From NCBI GenBank assembly GCA_022573485.1, contig JACZTW010000222.1, positions 1-6,513 of the forward strand: DNA of 6,513 nucleotides, given 5' to 3'. The position numbers and the translations under genes were made by a program. The notes beneath the pieces are model-generated. The model did not search any database. It was not told the DNA's origin and was given only the letters and a program-made list of their open reading frames with translations. Positions 5,041 to 6,513 of this stretch are shown in pieces. The stretch comes from Planctomycetota bacterium. GTDB lineage: Bacteria > Planctomycetota > Phycisphaerae > UBA1845 > CAIVHJ01. Within the stretch, counting starts at the first letter, position 1; the number at the start of each line of letters is the position of its first letter.

Positions 5041-5970
5041 TCACGACGGCGAGCAGCTTTCGATCAAGTCGTCGATGCGCCCAATTGACAAGCAAATGCA
5101 CGTGTCGGCGGCGCCATAATAGACTTTGAGCGTGCCGTCGTCCTCCGGTATGACGCCGCAACTGAACACGACATTGCCGATATCACCGATGCGCTCATAC
5201 AGCTCTCGCGGCATGAGCACCGGAATGAGCGATCGACCGAGCACCTTGCTCGGATCGTCCAAATCGAGCAAGACGGCGCCCAGGCGATAGATCGGGCCGG
5301 CGCTGGTGTCCTTAACACCATGATAGATCTCCAGCCAGCCCTGATCCGTCTCGATCGGCGGAGCGCCGGCACCGATTCGTGTGCAATCCCAATGCCCCGC
5401 GCGCGGGGCCATCACCACTTGATGATCCCCCCAATACTTCAAGTCCTTGGAGTAGCTGACCCAGATGCTGCCCCCCCCGTCGGAGGCCGGGCGGGCGAAC
5501 CGGCAGTAGCGACCGCCGATCTTCCTCGGAAACAGGGCAGCATTCTTTGACGCCGGCATGTTGATCAAACCGTGACGCTCGAACGATTTGAAATCGGTCG
5601 TGGTCGCCAGTGCCACCGTGGGCCCCAGTTCGCCGAAGGCCGTGTACATGATGTAATACACGCCGTCCATCAGCGTGATACGCGGGTCTTCGATGCCGTG
5701 GGTCTCATAGACTGCCATCGGCCCTTCCTCGACCGGCCACATCACCGGGAAGTCGTCCACCTTGAACTCGTAGCCGTCTGGACTGTGCGCCAGTACAAAC
5801 ACCGACCGCCCTTGCAGGTTCTCCACGCGCAAGAGCAACAGATACTCACCGTTGTACTTTGTCGCAGCCGCATTGAAGACCGTGTTGCACTTGAATGGAA
5901 TGTCCTCCAACTCGATGATCGGGTTGCCGTCGTAACGATGAAGAAGGTCGCGCGATTTGTGTTTGGACAA
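5041..5970 (-). CDS. GH130 family beta-mannoside phosphorylase/hydrolase
   Basis: This 309-aa protein has no signal peptide and fits the usual size of compact GH130 enzymes. GH130 enzymes form a five-bladed beta-propeller and mostly phosphorolyse beta-1,4- or beta-1,2-mannosides, releasing mannose 1-phosphate; some are hydrolases. Family features in order are: the NPII entry (residues 16-19), NAAATKYNGEYLLLLRVE (33-50), HGIEDPRIT (91-99) with D95 as the likely catalytic acid, KNAALFPRKIGGRYCRFARP (142-161) with basic residues where phosphate is bound in phosphorylases, and WLEIYHGV (212-219). The retained R149/K150, R160 and H217 favour phosphorylase over hydrolase; the linkage is not predictable. 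The start is TTG 5970: an in-frame stop lies two codons upstream, no ATG is available before residue 77, and the NPII motif needs this N-terminus. It lies 66 bp downstream of the citrate synthase gene and may have its own promoter there. Confidence 0.9.
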   Translation of the reverse strand: MSKHKSRDLLHRYDGNPIIELEDIPFKCNTVFNAAATKYNGEYLLLLRVENLQGRSVFVLAHSPDGYEFKVDDFPVMWPVEEGPMAVYETHGIEDPRITLMDGVYYIMYTAFGELGPTVALATTTDFKSFERHGLINMPASKNAALFPRKIGGRYCRFARPASDGGGSIWVSYSKDLKYWGDHQVVMAPRAGHWDCTRIGAGAPPIETDQGWLEIYHGVKDTSAGPIYRLGAVLLDLDDPSKVLGRSLIPVLMPRELYERIGDIGNVVFSCGVIPEDDGTLKVYYGAADTCICLSIGRIDDLIESCSPS

Positions 5971-5983
5971 TGATCAGTTCCCG

Positions 5984-6038
5984 AAAAAAGATTGACGAAC
6001 CGCCATACTTCTACGAACAGGGCGAGCGCGTGTCAATC
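5984..6038 (-). terminator. Terminator-like structure after citrate synthase
   Basis: Read on the minus strand, GATTGAC (6038-6032) pairs with GTCAATC (5996-5990) and is followed at once by six T residues (5989-5984). The 35-nt loop contains a possible inner CGCC/GGCG pairing. The stem overlaps the citrate synthase stop codon. The T run is good, but the stem is AT-containing and the loop long, so efficiency is uncertain. It would limit read-through into the GH130 gene. Confidence 0.45.
6008..6036 (-). promoter_or_regulatory. Candidate sigma70-type promoter for the GH130 gene
   Basis: On the minus strand a perfect -35 TTGACA (6036-6031) is spaced 17 bp from TAGAAG (6013-6008, four of six). 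Transcription would start near 6001, giving a leader of about 30 nt before TTG 5970. The -35 box directly adjoins the citrate synthase stop codon and overlaps the left arm of the terminator-like stem. Transcripts from this promoter would lack that arm and so could not form the stem. Confidence 0.5.
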
Positions 6039-6513
6039 ATTTTCGCTGATCAATGGGCACATAGGGTCGCAAAGCCGGGCCGGTGTATTTGCTGCGCGGC
6101 CGAATGATGCGGTTGTTGAAATGTTGCTCCGCCGCGTGCGCCGCCCAACCGATCACGCGGCTGGCCACGAACAACGGAGTATACACGTCCGTCGGCAGCT
6201 TCATCAGGTAGTACACCAGACCGCAGGGATAATCGACGTTCGGGAGAATGTTCTTTTCTTCTTGCATGGTGTTTTTGACCGCCATGTAGATGTCGATCCA
6301 CCGCTCCTGCCCCATTTTCTTCGCCAAAGTGGCCATGCGGTCTTCCAGAATACGGGCCCGATGGTCACCATGCTTGTAGACCCGATGTCCGAAGCCCATG
6401 ATCTTGGTCTTGTTCTTGATGGCGTCCAGTGTGCCCTGGCGGGCTTGGTCAGCGGTTTCATACTGCAACAGCATCTCCATCGCTTTTTCATTGGCCCCGC
6501 CGTGTAGCGGGCC
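6037..6513 (-). CDS. gltA: Citrate synthase, C-terminal part (truncated by window edge)
   Basis: The last 158 residues are present; the N-terminal half lies beyond the right edge. The fragment begins at GPLHGGANEKAMEML, which carries the first catalytic His (fragment residue 4). GFGHRVYK supplies the second His (43) and NVDYPCG the catalytic Asp (94). Spacings of 39 and 51 residues are close to those between the catalytic residues of E. coli GltA. The end, RPRSKYTG and VPIDQRK, is typical. The enzyme condenses oxaloacetate with acetyl-CoA to start the TCA cycle, in the cytoplasm. After the second His, KHGDHRARIL replaces the commoner KNYDPRA, so a 2-methylcitrate synthase or a dual-specificity enzyme cannot be excluded from this part alone. 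The stop TGA is 66 bp from the GH130 start. Confidence 0.95.
   Translation of the reverse strand, partial: GPLHGGANEKAMEMLLQYETADQARQGTLDAIKNKTKIMGFGHRVYKHGDHRARILEDRMATLAKKMGQERWIDIYMAVKNTMQEEKNILPNVDYPCGLVYYLMKLPTDVYTPLFVASRVIGWAAHAAEQHFNNRIIRPRSKYTGPALRPYVPIDQRK

Noticed and set aside
5320..5973. Plus-strand frames opposite the GH130 gene (5320-5550 and 5572-5973)
   Set aside because: They are antisense shadows. The minus strand carries ordered GH130 motifs across the whole span.

Overview
The window looks like a piece of a Planctomycetota chromosome, possibly Phycisphaerae-like. The main evidence is a prepilin-type protein with a G|FTLVE cleavage site, a KCLANLR segment and a variant H-Xn-DG motif, a protein type that is greatly expanded in planctomycetes and their relatives. 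The moderately high GC content, long AT-richer spacers and lack of tight operons also fit. The assignment is an inference from protein style; no marker gene settles it.

Layout, left to right. A complete tRNA-His (GTG) gene is followed by a 165-bp spacer holding tandem repeats and alternative hairpins. Next comes a two-gene unit on the + strand: a tandem universal-stress-protein-like gene (263-1117), then a 12-TM-class permease of the ArsB/NhaD/SLC13 ion transporter superfamily (1114-2538). The two are joined by an ATGA stop/start overlap. A 664-bp stretch (2539-3202) follows, with three unrelated short-unit tandem arrays, one doubtful 94-aa reading frame, a candidate promoter and a large hairpin. 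Then come a pseudopilin-like gene (3203-4348) and a small membrane-anchored protein with segregated charge (4551-4952), both with clear ribosome binding sites. On the opposite strand, running in from the right edge, are the 3' part of a citrate synthase gene (6037-6513, truncated by the window) and a GH130-family glycoside phosphorylase/hydrolase gene (5041-5970). The 66 bp between them carries overlapping promoter-like and terminator-like signals.

How the genes relate. The stress protein and permease are probably translationally coupled and may form a regulator-transporter pair. The pseudopilin and the small anchored protein are neighbours and may act at the same envelope site. Citrate synthase and the mannoside phosphorylase are both central or carbohydrate metabolism genes, but probably have separate transcription signals. 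No mobile element, CRISPR array or defence system is visible. The most unusual content is the non-coding DNA: several degenerate tandem arrays with different sequences but mostly a shared 7-bp period, plus leaders with mutually exclusive hairpins.
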